Source: Locusta migratoria (lineage: Eukaryota > Arthropoda > Insecta > Orthoptera > Acrididae). Taken from it: a stretch of 64,000 nucleotides of DNA. Below are positions 11,633-20,865 of the stretch, in pieces (position 1 is the stretch's first letter; each line of letters starts with the position of its first letter). A program made the translations under genes and the position numbers. Where the stretch lies: positions 350,952,548 to 351,016,547 of the forward strand of contig CM048746.1 of assembly GCA_026315105.1 (NCBI GenBank), given 5' to 3'. A model generated the notes under the pieces. The model searched no databases. It had not been told where the DNA came from and saw nothing but the letters and a program-made list of their open reading frames with translations.

Positions 11633-11722
11633 TCGCATCTTTTTATCGCATTCTGTAGTACATTGTCAAGTACCATCCCTTACCACACAACGCACTGCCA
11701 TCCATATGAATGCAATGAAGTA

Positions 11723-12911
11723 ACAGGGTTGTCCATAGAGTAGGTTCCGTTTCTATCCATGGCACTGCTACGATCGCAGTTCCAAACGTGCACAGCAGTT
11801 ACTCAGATTCAAGGAGAAGACATGTACGCCATTTTTAGATTGGTGCTGCCAAGGTGTGCTTTGTAGTGCTTCTTTATACTGTCATCCATAATTTAAAATG
11901 TCACCGTGAGAAATCAGATCTGTAGTATGCTTTCTAAATGCAAAGAAAGTTAAACCAAAGGAAATTCATCAGAAAATCTGTGAGGCTTACCAACAAAATG
12001 CTTTGAGTGATTCAATGGTTAGAAGAACGGTCAGGTTGTTCAATGAAGAACATGATCAAGTGCACATTGAAGAATGAAGTGGACACCCATCTGTGGTTAC
12101 TGATGCACTGATTCGAAAACTTTGATTGGATACCCAAAATTCTTACTGAACAATACAAAAACAAAGGATGGGCAGTACATTTCAGTTTTTGACATATTAC
12201 AATGAAGAAATCAATGCTTTTCTTTCTTGTCTAGTCACGGGGGATTAAACTTGGGTATTGTACGACACCCTGGAAACAAAACGGCAATCAGTGGAATGGA
12301 GGCACACTTCATCCCCAACTAAGCAAATCTTGACACTTCAAAAACACATGTGCACTTTTTTGGGGGGGACAAAAAAGGCATTTTGCTGCTTGATTTCTTA
12401 TTACAAGGCCAATCAATCAGTGCACATGGTTATTGCGAGACCTTTATGAAATTGTGCTGCCAATACAGAACAAGCATCAAGGATTACTGTCAAAAGGTGT
12501 TTTTTTTTTCTCCACAGTAATACCTGACCTCACACAGCAAATGTGACCAAACATCTCTTACGACAATTTCACTGGGACATGTTTGATCATCCTCTGTACA
12601 TCCTGGACCTCGGTCATAGTGACGTTCATATCTTTTTACACTTAAAATCTGTCCCTACTGGTCAACACTTGAGCAATGATGATGAGCTTGAAAGAACGTG
12701 TTACCACATGGTTGAATACACAGGCGGCAACCTTCTATGAAGAAGGCATACAAAAACTTATGCCACACTATGACAAGTGCCTACAAAATTTCAGAAGCTA
12801 TGCAGAAAAGTCATGTAACACTTGTAGATTTTTGTACAATAAATACTTTTTCGTTATTTGTATGTGTTGGTTTTATATAAACAAATGGAACTTACTTTGT
12901 GGACATACCTC
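11723..12911 (+). pseudogene. mariner element with broken transposase
   Basis: Inverted ends: AGGGTTGTCC..GAGTAGGTTCC at the left and, reversed, AGGTATGTCC..AAGTAAGTTCC at the right, with TA flanks (11721-11722 and 12912-12913). Coding pieces fit a mariner transposase: a QWLEE..GCSMKN-like HTH block near 12015, TWVLYDTLETKRQSVEW (12250-12300), HTSSPTKQ, then TKHLLRQFHWDMFDHP (12545-12595) where the SPDLAPSD motif is altered to ILDLGHSD, and a C-terminal TWLNTQAATFYEEGIQKL..YDKCL. Stops and frameshifts throughout; not functional. Confidence 0.8.
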
Positions 12912-12913
12912 GT

Positions 12914-13253
12914 ATATAGGAGTACATGATATTAATTATTGCATCTTTTTGTATACAGAACAAGTGCAGTTTCTTGTGCTATGTATTCATTAATCATTGA
13001 CTCATGGCCAGTTGTGGGTCCAGAGTTTTAATTATTGTCATTTTATGTAGTTCTTCTTTTAATCAAATATCACTTTATTTATTTCATTTTCCATTTAAAT
13101 GAAGATCTTCCTATCTTACCTCATATTACTAGCTGTTTTTCAGTCACGGTGCTATTTTCTTATAACAAATTTATATTGAACCATTAAAATGTGTAGTTAA
13201 GATAAGCTTTTTTTATTATTCTGTAAATGATATTTAACTTTTACTGTTTTCAG
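12914..13253 (+). other. intron end
   Basis: AT-rich, no repeat recognised. Ends with a pyrimidine-rich tract and CAG at 13251-13253. Confidence 0.5.
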
Positions 13254-13337
13254 GAAAACAGAAGAAACAGGCAAAAACAAACAGTAAAGAGGTATCAAAA
13301 TTGCTAGCTCAAAGTGCAGGGGATAAACTGATCAAAG
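13254..13337 (+). CDS. Gemin5: Gemin5 exon: lysine-rich linker
   Basis: 84 nt. Completed by the last base of the previous exon it reads R-KQKKQAKTNSKEVSKLLAQ, then SAGDKLIK. In known Gemin5 proteins the last WD repeat is followed by a basic, low-complexity linker, which this fits in position and composition. Acceptor TTTTCAG at 13247-13253, donor GTAAGG at 13338. Enters and leaves in phase 1, so it can be skipped without a frameshift. Sequence similarity alone would not identify it; the call rests on splice signals, phase and position. Confidence 0.65.
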
Positions 13338-13639
13338 GTAAGGAGTTCAGATTACTTTGGTTCTATGACACATTACTTGTTATCAAGAAGCTTAATATAC
13401 TTTATGTATGCTAAATTTTTTACTTTAGTTGAATCATTGTAGATGGTAGAACTGTCACACATAGAACACAAGACTGACTTATATAGTAGGTTTCATATTA
13501 TGCCTTTTTAGGAAATTAGAAAAACTGAATCTATTCATAATGGTACAGTGTGTTGTTACAAGAAATAGAATTAAGTTAGTTCTGAAGCTGTGTTACAGTA
13601 GTTGTATAATGACAATTTACAACTCACCGCAAAGACTTG

Positions 13640-13782
13640 ACAGCAAGTTACAAAAGGCGCATAAAAAAGACACTCCGATTCGGAGTGCGACAGCCGGAGA
13701 TAACAGTTGTGTGATTGTGTTGTGTGCCTGTGTGATTGCGTGAATGTTCTATTTTCTGAAGAAGGCCATGACCGATAGCTTA

Positions 13783-13854
<72 letters not shown>

Positions 13855-13900
13855 CGCACGCGTGTGTGTGTGCGTGTGCGTGCCAGTTTTTAATTTCATT
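13640..13900 (+). repeat. Penelope/SINE-like repeat tail with (TG)n
   Basis: A CTGAAGA..GGCCATGACC..GATAGCTT block (13756-13780) is followed by a long (TG)n tract (about 13785-13880, with CG interruptions), the same order as the tails of the Penelope-like element at 20.58 kb. No coding part is attached. Confidence 0.5.
13756..13786 (+). ncRNA. decayed hammerhead-like core
   Basis: CTGAAGA (13756-13762), an imperfect GGCC/GACC stem, GATA in place of GAAA, and AGCTTAAGC after it. Same layout as the 20585 motif; the GATA change suggests it is inactive. Confidence 0.3.
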
Positions 13901-14842
13901 ATTGGAAAAAAAAATCATTTACACACGTAATTTGGGCTAAATTTGGATTAAACATCTGCAGCCTCATTATGAAGATGTGGAACATTCTTGAGGAAATCCT
14001 TCATAGAGCTTACAAGTGAAAATTTCACTGTAAATCTGTCACTTGCATCAGCAAATGAACAGGGGACTTTCAATTAATAAGGCAAATAATCTTGAAAACA
14101 TTTAAAAAAGAGATAATACACTGGCAGTATCCTGAAAATTATTTTTGCATTTCCTGTAAAACTGAAATGAATGTTACAAAAATTGGATTTCCTTGGCACC
14201 AGACAGTTTAGGGGAAAAGGGTGATAGCAGTTGGAAAATTGCATACCATAAGCTGGAAAGAAAAAAAGCCACACCACACTCTAACATGAAATGTCACACC
14301 ATAGCCAATACGCCAGAGAATTAGAATAATAGAATAATTTACTTTTACTTGTGGGTAGCATGTAATTGTGAGTTTAAGAATGCAAAATTCCTGTAATTAA
14401 CATAACGTAATTTGACCGTTTATGTTATGCTTCTATTTAATTGCTTCTTGCTCTTTTCTGTCAGTAATTTAAGATAAAAATAAACAAAAGTTGTTCATTG
14501 TTTCATGATTGTTTGGGAGATAAATGAGCTATTGTGTATGTTTTACTCATACGTAAAAAAAGTTAAAGGTTTTAATTATGTGGAAAAAAACTGTGAATTT
14601 CAATGTCCACATTCAGGCTGGCAGATTCAGATGTTTTTGGTACATGGTTTCTCTGATTCTTTTCCAAGACACTAAGAAATGTTATTTCCACCCATTATAA
14701 ACAGTTTTATTTTAAGCTACATGTTTTGTTTTTCCAGTTGTTGGAACAAATGAGAAATTTCAGCAGCATTTTTACACACAGCAGATACAAAAGATTTTAA
14801 TGGTAGCAGAAATTATTCTTGAAACACAGTCAAGAGTAATTT
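13901..14842 (+). other. intronic sequence
   Basis: AT-rich, no exon, ORF or repeat family recognised. Some uncharacterised repeat may be hidden here. Confidence 0.4.
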
Positions 14843-15365
14843 GCAGAATCAAATTTTCACACTGCAGAGGAGTATACACTGATATGTAACTTCCTGGGAG
14901 ATTAAAATTGTGCACTGTACCTGGGATTCAAACCTGCGATCTTTGACTTTCGCAGACAAGTGCTCTACCGTCTCAACTAGCCCGACACGCCTCACAGTCC
15001 ATTATCACAACTATACTTCTGCCTGTTCCTCACCTCCTACTTTCCAAACTTCACAGAAGTCCTGCAAACCTTGCAGGACTAGCACTCTTGGAAGAAAGGC
15101 TTTGGTGGAGACATGGCTTAGCCACAGCCTAAGGGATGTTTTCAGAATGAGGAGTGCTAATCCTGAAAGGTTCACAGAAGAACTTCTGTGAAGTTTGGAA
15201 AGTAGGAGGTGAGGTACTGGCAAAGTAAAGTTTTGTAGACGGACCGTGAAGTGTGCCAGGATAGCACAGATGGCAGAGCGCTTGCGAGCGAAAGGAAAAG
15301 GTCCCAGCTTCGAATCCCATTTCTGGCCCACAATTTTATTCTGCCAGGAAGTTCCAAGTGTAATT
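14843..15365. repeat. palindromic tRNA-related repeat
   Basis: Two tRNA-derived SINE-like halves in inverted orientation. Left arm (antisense): GGGATTCAAACCTGCGATC as a reversed B box and TGCTCTACC as a reversed A box. Right arm (sense): ATGGCAGAGCGCTTGC (A-box region near 15269) and AGCTTCGAATCCC (B box near 15306). The centre pairs over about 55 bp: CCTCCTACTTTCCAAACTTC (15028-15048) against its complement at 15190-15213. Outer ends also pair (ACTTCCTGG near 14889; CCAGGAAGTT near 15345). A common repeat type in locust genomes, from memory. Confidence 0.7.
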
Positions 15366-15889
15366 TTGTTGATCACAAAAGCTTTCTTGAAAACTTACCT
15401 CGTTTTGCATAGCAACTTTACAAAGAACGAAGAAGAAATTGATTCTGTACAACGCAAACACAGGAAATCTGATTTTAGGTTTTGAAGGAATAGCAAATTT
15501 AGCGCGACATACTCGTATTTACTGGCTGTTTCTGACTCATAATTGGGTGACCTTTTAGGATATGCTGTTTTTTCCAATTTCTGCAGTGTTTGTTAATGAC
15601 CCAGCTACTCTGGTTACTGTACTGTTCACCCACGGTACATTGATGATTCGTGTGCTGGCTGTTGGCAGCATCAGGAGGCGTGAACCATGGCTGCCAGGGG
15701 TGAGGAGGAGTGAGTAGAAGGTAGTGTTGCAGTGTTGGGAACGTTACCCTTAACAATGTGTGCAGTAACATTTTGCATTTAGGGGCAGTGTAACGTTGAC
15801 AGCAATCTGAAATAAATTAATGTCCTTCCAGTAGTGCAGATGTATTGTGCTGCTGGCATCAACAGGTAAAATCGTCTTCATTTGTCAAA
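15366..15889 (+). other. unassigned intronic sequence
   Basis: No recognised feature; short open frames on both strands look like chance. Confidence 0.35.
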
Positions 15890-16015
15890 TTAATATACTT
15901 CCATCTAAATTCACTACTAGTTTCGATGCACTATGGTGTCATTCTCAAGTTCCTGTGATTAAAAGAAATATTACAATGATTCAAACACATAAAAAGTTGA
16001 AAGTTTAATAATTTA
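15890..16015 (-). repeat. inverted fragment of the 16-kb/54-kb repeat
   Basis: On the minus strand this aligns with the inner part of the repeats at 16155-18137 and 53740-54420: ATGACACCATAGTGCATC, GAAACTAGTAGTG, and on the distal side the block read as ATCATTGTAATATTT. It faces copy A, making a local inverted pair around 16.1 kb. Confidence 0.6.
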
Positions 16016-16154
16016 TCAAACCATGTGATGCATGGAAATGGCTGTGTGATCTGGGCTGGGCCGTATTTAGATTATGTGATGCCCCTGTGCAGTAATGTAT
16101 TTTACGCCCTTCCCCCCTGGCATCCATGATGATTCAACAGATTCCTTGTTGTCC

Positions 16155-18089
16155 TTAGAATATGTTAAAGTAGATTGTAAGACTAGAGACCGATGACCTT
16201 AGCAGTTTGGCCCATTCGGATTACACACATTTGAACTTTTACTTTTTGTACAGTCACCATTAAGTCATTTGGCTCATTTAATATGTACAAAACATTTTTC
16301 GACCATATTGTACAATTGTTTGAATTTTCAAGTGGTCAGTCTTATAGTCCAATTAATCCAAAGTTGTAAATATGTAAAGAAACCTGTGCCAGTTTCACAT
16401 GGCTTCCTCTGTATAGGGATACCCATATACCCATGTGGCAAAGCTCAGAATCATTTACATACAGTAGAACCTCCTTTTTACGCTTTTCAGGGGACTTCAG
16501 TGAAATGGTGTAAAATGCAGGAAATAATGTTTTAAATGGTAAAATATGCTTACTGGATCAGCCTTACATTTTCATAGTTTATGTGTGATATATGTACATA
16601 ATAGACATTTAAATACTCATCAGGGAGTTGATTATACAATAAAGGTTATCAAAATTTTTACTATTTTAAGCGCCAGGAAAAACTGGTAATTTTATGGAAA
16701 GTAGAAATTTCTGACGTAATTTCAGTCATTATAATCGAGGATGCCGCTATTTTAAGTGCCAAGCAAACTGGTAATTTTATGGGAAGTACAAATTTTTTAC
16801 GTAATTTCATTCATTATAATCGAGGACACCACTGCTGGGCTATAACACATCTTCAAAATTACCTGAACCGCTTCGATAGACATCGTTTGAACGCCGCTGC
16901 CAGGCTATGTCACACATCTTCAAAATTACTGCATTTTACCGGAATTAATTATTTACACAGTAAAACTCCTACAGTTCCGTTCGTTTTGTATTTTTCGATG
17001 TTTCACACGACAATATTCGAGAATTTATTCGCATTCTCGAGTACAAACATGCATAAGTATTTTTGTGACGTTTGCATAGGATTGGCATCTCTCACTATTA
17101 TCGGTTTTTTGATGTTGTGGGTATTATGATACCCAACTGTGACAGATAAAGTTCTTTATTAACCAGAAATATATATCACAAAAACAACGCAACTATTTAT
17201 TCTCACTTCAACAAAGCAACTGGTTCTGATTGTTTGAGTACTCGCCAGCCGCTCTGGCAAAGAAGCTAGTGGAAAGACGAACTACACCGCCACAAATCAG
17301 CGTTATTCTCTCGTTAACAAACCGTTCTGTTTGTCTGAGTACATGCCAGGTGCTCTGCCAAAGAAGCTGGTAAAAAGAAGAACTACATTGCCTCAAATCG
17401 GCGCGTCTTTAAGTCAACAAAGAAATGCGAAATATATGTTTGAATAAACGCAAAGTGTCAAAAAACTCGAATGCGAATAATTTTTAAGGGATATACTTTA
17501 AGGGGAAAGCCATGCTAGTGGCAATTTATGTACATTACGTCATTTTTCTTCACGAACATATTTTCAAAAAGTGTAAAATGCGGGAAAAGTGTAAATATGT
17601 TAATGCAAAAATGAGAGCGAATTAACATTGTAAACATAGGAAATTTGACGGGGCCAACAAAAAATGGTGTAAATGGCGGGAAAACGTAAAAACCGAGAAT
17701 GTAAAAACGAGGTTTTACTGTATTGAATTAAATTCAAAGTCTGAATGCCGAGTTTTCAGCTGTTGGCAAGTGTTTCATACTTTATGATGATGAAGGATGA
17801 AACAAATGTGCCCACAGCTGAACACAGCGCATTCATGCTCTAAATTCTCTGTAATTTTTTATTTTGTTGTAAATTAAGAAAATTTACATTGTTTAATGTG
17901 ATCGAATCATTATAATATTTTTCTGATCATAGGCATTTCAAAATTACGCCATATTGTGCAGATGGAAGTAAATTAAAAAGGGTGTTTTTTTTTCCCCCTC
18001 TAAGAAGCGTCTGTGGCTTTGGAACATATTTTGTGTGTTCCCTATAGCAGTTATATGTGACAATAACTGTAATAAAATTTATTTTATAT

Positions 18090-18124
<35 letters not shown>

Positions 18125-18137
18125 AAATTAGTATCAC
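16155..18137 (+). repeat. dispersed repeat, copy A (filled by MITE)
   Basis: Starts with a SINE-like tail (ACCGATGACCTTAGCAG, TTCGGATTACACAC) and runs through GTACAGTCACCATTAAG to CTTTGGAACATATTTTGTG. The same order appears on the minus strand at 53740-54420, with about 80-90% identity by eye. Copy A differs by the 1.26-kb MITE at 16462-17720, and by about 85 bp containing (GT)n (18035-18120) between TTTTGTG and TTTTAAA. No coding content. Confidence 0.75.
16462..17720. mobile_element. pogo-type MITE, copy 2
   Basis: 1,259 bp with ends CAGTAGAACCTCC and GAGGTTTTACTG and TA on both sides (16460-16461, 17721-17722). The related repeat on the minus strand at 54.1 kb reads straight through GTTACATATTGAATT with one TA, which proves the boundaries. 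Closely similar to copy 1 (694-1867). The 85-bp length difference is explained by a tandem duplication of the CTATTTTAAG...ATCGAGGA unit (about 16669-16754 and 16755-16840). No transposase frame. Confidence 0.85.
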
Positions 18138-18257
18138 AAAACCCTTAAAAATATTATAGAGGAAAAATTCCTAGCAGGAAAAATTATATATATGAAATAG
18201 ACGGAGAGTACTCACCAGGCGTAGGAGCACAGGTGTGACAGCAGCACAAATAAATAG

Positions 18258-18258
<1 letters not shown>

Positions 18259-18310
<52 letters not shown>
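18259..18310. repeat. (AC)n microsatellite
   Basis: 26 uninterrupted AC units inside the left arm; its counterpart in the right arm is (GT)n at 20622-20677. A second (AC)n at 18477-18515 follows the G-run at about 18440-18462. Confidence 0.9.
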
Positions 18311-18315
<5 letters not shown>

Positions 18316-18316
18316 C

Positions 18317-18347
18317 GCTAGCTTTCGCAGCCTAGCTGCTTCGTCAG
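18317..18347 (-). ncRNA. hammerhead ribozyme candidate (left arm)
   Basis: Minus strand: CTGACGA, helix II GCAGC/GCTGC with loop TAG, GAAA, then GCTAGC. In the type I hammerhead A15.1-GC-U16.1 could form the short palindromic helix III (AGCU), with cleavage after the following A, and TGC/GCG can start helix I. Short helix III hammerheads of Penelope-like elements are thought to act as dimers. Sequence evidence only. Confidence 0.55.
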
Positions 18348-18474
18348 GCAGATGGGAAGGAGAGGGAAAAGGAAATGATGAGGGTTTAAAGGAGTGGGTA
18401 AGGAGTCATTCCAATCCTGGGACAGGAAAGAATTACCTTGGGGGGGGGGGGGGGGGGGGGGGAAGGAGGGTAAA

Positions 18475-18517
<43 letters not shown>

Positions 18518-18779
18518 TTACACAGGCACAAGTACACCTAGGCAGACATACTGTAGAAAGCAAAGAAGTTAGACAGAGATACCACTTGAGGCAGAGGCTC
18601 TGTCCAGAGAAATGAGGCAAAGATGTTAAGATGGTGGGTGGGAATTCGAATTTAGCGGAGGTTGAGACAAAGTGGGCAACGGGAAGAGAGAAGATGCTGA
18701 AGGGCAAGGTTCCATCTCCAGAGTTCTGAAAGACTGGTGTCAATGGGAAGTATCTAGATAACCCAGACGGTGTGTGGCC

Positions 18780-20160
18780 AGTTACCAAGCCCCTACAGAA
18801 CAAATCTCTGCCTACATAGACCAACACCTTCAACCCATCATATGCAGTCTCCCATCCTTCATCAAAGACACCAACCACTTCCTCGATCACCTGAAATCCT
18901 TACCCAGCCTGTTACCTCCAGAAACCATCCTTGTAACCATTGATGTCACTTCCTCATACACAAGTATCCCACATGCCTAGGGCCTCGCTGCGATGGAGTA
19001 TTTCCTTTCATGCCGACCACCCACTTCCCTACCTAAAACCTCTTTCCTTAATACTCTAGCCAGCTTCTTCCTAACCCACACCTTCTTCACCTTTGAGCGC
19101 CAGACGTACCAACAACTAAAGGTAACAGCCATGGGAACCAGGATGGCCCCTTCATACACAAACTTATTTATGGTACACTTAGAGGAAGCGTTCCTGGATA
19201 CCCAAGCCAGTCAACCCAATGTTTGGTACAGATGCATTGATGACATCTTCATGATCTGGACTCACAGTGAAGAAGCACTCCAGAATTTCCTCTTCAACCC
19301 CAACTGCTTTGGTCCCATCAAATTCCCCTTGTCCTATTCCAAATCCCATGCCACTTTCCTTGATGTCGACCTCCATCTGTCCAAAGGCCAACTTCACACA
19401 TCCGTCCACATAAAACCAACCAACAAACAACAGTATCTCCATTATGACAGCTGTCATCCATTCCACATCAAACGTTCCCTTCCCTACAGCTTAGGTCTTC
19501 GTGGCAAACGAGTCTGCTCCAGTCCTGAATCCCTGAACCAATACACCAATAACCTGATAACAGCTTTCACATCCCGCAGCTATCCTCCTGATCTGGTACA
19601 GAAATAAATTGCCAGAGCCACTTCCTCATCCCCCCAAATTGACAACCTTCAACAGAAACCCAGAAGTGCCCCTCTTGTCACCAGATACTTTCTGGGACTG
19701 GAGTGGACTCTGAATGTGGCTCTCCAGCAAGGATACGACTTCCTTAAGTCCTGCCCCGAAATGAGATCCATCCTTCATGACATCCTTCCCACTCCACCGA
19801 GAGTGTTTTCCGCTACCCACCTAACCTCCGTAGCCTCCTAGTCCATCCCTATGAAATCCCCAAACCACGTTCCCTACCTTCTGGCCCCTACCCTTGTAAC
19901 CGGCCCCGTTGTAAAACCTGCCCTATGCACCCTTCCACCACCACTTACTCTAGTCCCGTAACCCGGAGGGTGTACACGATCAAGGGCAGAGCCACTTGCG
20001 ACAGCACCCACGTGATTTACCAACTGACATGCCTGCACTATGAAGCGTTCTATGTGGGAATGACCATCTACAAACTGTCCATTCACATGAATGGTCACAG
20101 GCAGATAGTGTTTGTTGGTAATGAGGATCACCCTGTGGCTAATCACGCCTTGGTGCATGG
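18780..20160 (+). pseudogene. Penelope-like RT and GIY-YIG endonuclease
   Basis: Starts inside the RT fingers (ISAYIDQHLQPI; LPSFIKDTNHFLDHL; VTIDVTSSYTSIPH), then a stop at 18978, then the 204-codon frame 18993-19607 with MGTRMAPSYTNLFM and the catalytic YRCIDDIFMIW (usual Y at the C position), followed by FLDVDLHLS. After a stop at 19605 the thumb and linker continue (LGLEWTLN), with a frameshift near the CNRPRCKTCP cysteine block (about 19900-19940). From 19925 the endonuclease reads VIYQLTC...AFYVGMT...MNGHR, the GIY-YIG pattern, ending at 20161. Broken by at least two stops and frameshifts. The usual N-terminal part is missing and replaced by the inverted arm. Confidence 0.85.
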
Positions 20161-20584
20161 CTAGCACATCTTGGCGCAATGTTACACCGTCCAGGTTATC
20201 TGGATACTTCCCACCAACACCAATCTTTCAGAACTCCGGAGATGGGAACTTGCCCTTCAGCATATTCTCTCTTCCCGTTGCCCACCTGGTCTCAACCTCC
20301 GCTAAATTCGAATTCCCACCCACCATTTTAACATCTTTGCCTCAGTTCTCTGGACAGAGCCTCTGCCTCAAGTGGTATCTCTGTCTAACTTCTTAACTTC
20401 TTTGCTTTCTACAGTATCTCTGCCTAGGTGTACTTGCATCTTTGTAAATGTGTGGGTGTGTGTGTATTTGTTTACCTTCCTTTTTTTCCCCCAAGGTAAG
20501 TCTTTCCTGTTCCGGGATTGGAATGACTCCTTACCCAGTCCTTTAAACCCTCATCGTTTCCTTTTCCCTCTCCTTCCTTTCTGC

Positions 20585-20616
20585 CTGACGAAGCAGCTAG
20601 GCTGCGAAAGCTAGCA
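20585..20616 (+). ncRNA. hammerhead ribozyme candidate (right arm)
   Basis: CTGACGA (20585-20591), helix II GCAGC/GCTGC with loop TAG, GAAA (20606-20609), GCTAGC. Upstream TGC can pair with downstream GCA as the base of helix I. Same core as the left arm with different flanking bases. A (GT)n tract follows at 20622. Known of the family: Penelope-like terminal repeats carry such ribozymes. Confidence 0.55.
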
Positions 20617-20618
20617 TT

Positions 20619-20678
<60 letters not shown>

Positions 20679-20768
20679 CTATTTATTTGTGTTGCTGTCA
20701 CACCTGTGCTCCTTCGCCTGGTGAGTAATCTTTGTCTATTTTTTATATATAATAAAACCCTTAAGAAT

Positions 20769-20865
20769 GTATTCAATCCCCTCAGGCTTGTGCCTTCCCC
20801 CCCCCCCCCCTCCTCCCGCACCTCAGAAAAAAAGTCTGTATCCGCCACTGCCATGCATTGTCATT
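20769..20865. other. C-run and spacer
   Basis: A C-run at about 20797-20810 and the motif CCGCCACTG at 20843-20851, which matches the right end of the hAT-like MITE at 44018. Possibly one end of a related element; its other end was not found. Confidence 0.3.

Larger units (their letters stand above)
10620..11720 (+). mobile_element. non-LTR retrotransposon 5' region with ORF1 fragment
   Basis: The frame at about 11280-11560 (FFMKMKPMFFVENLVDK; WALLACDKLGDVSI; ITPHKSLNMVQGIIF) follows the pattern of the RNA-binding ORF1 (Gag-like) of I/Jockey/R1-type LINEs, just before the zinc-knuckle region, which is absent. Upstream 10640-10940 looks like the 5' untranslated part of such an element. No RT follows. 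Two nearly identical 91-bp blocks bracket the ORF1 piece, so the locus is rearranged. Confidence 0.5.
18138..20768 (+). mobile_element. Penelope-like element with inverted ends
   Basis: Central RT-GIY-YIG coding region (18780 to about 20160) flanked by a roughly 560-bp inverted repeat: 18196-18774 (minus orientation) and 20186-20745 (plus orientation), about 93% identical by eye. Each arm holds the end of the coding region, a G- or T-rich run, a CA/GT microsatellite, a hammerhead-like motif and the terminal CGCCTGGTGAGTA block. The direct repeat AAAACCCTTAAAAAT (18138-18152) / AAAACCCTTAAGAAT (20754-20768) brackets the whole element and is a candidate 15-bp target duplication. The structure fits a 5'-truncated Penelope-like copy joined to an inverted copy of its tail (pseudo-LTR). 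Confidence 0.8.

Noticed and set aside
18318..18890. 190-codon minus-strand frame across the Penelope left arm
   Set aside because: It is antisense or inverted-tail sequence with microsatellite-coded Cys-Val runs; the real coding is on the plus strand from 18780.
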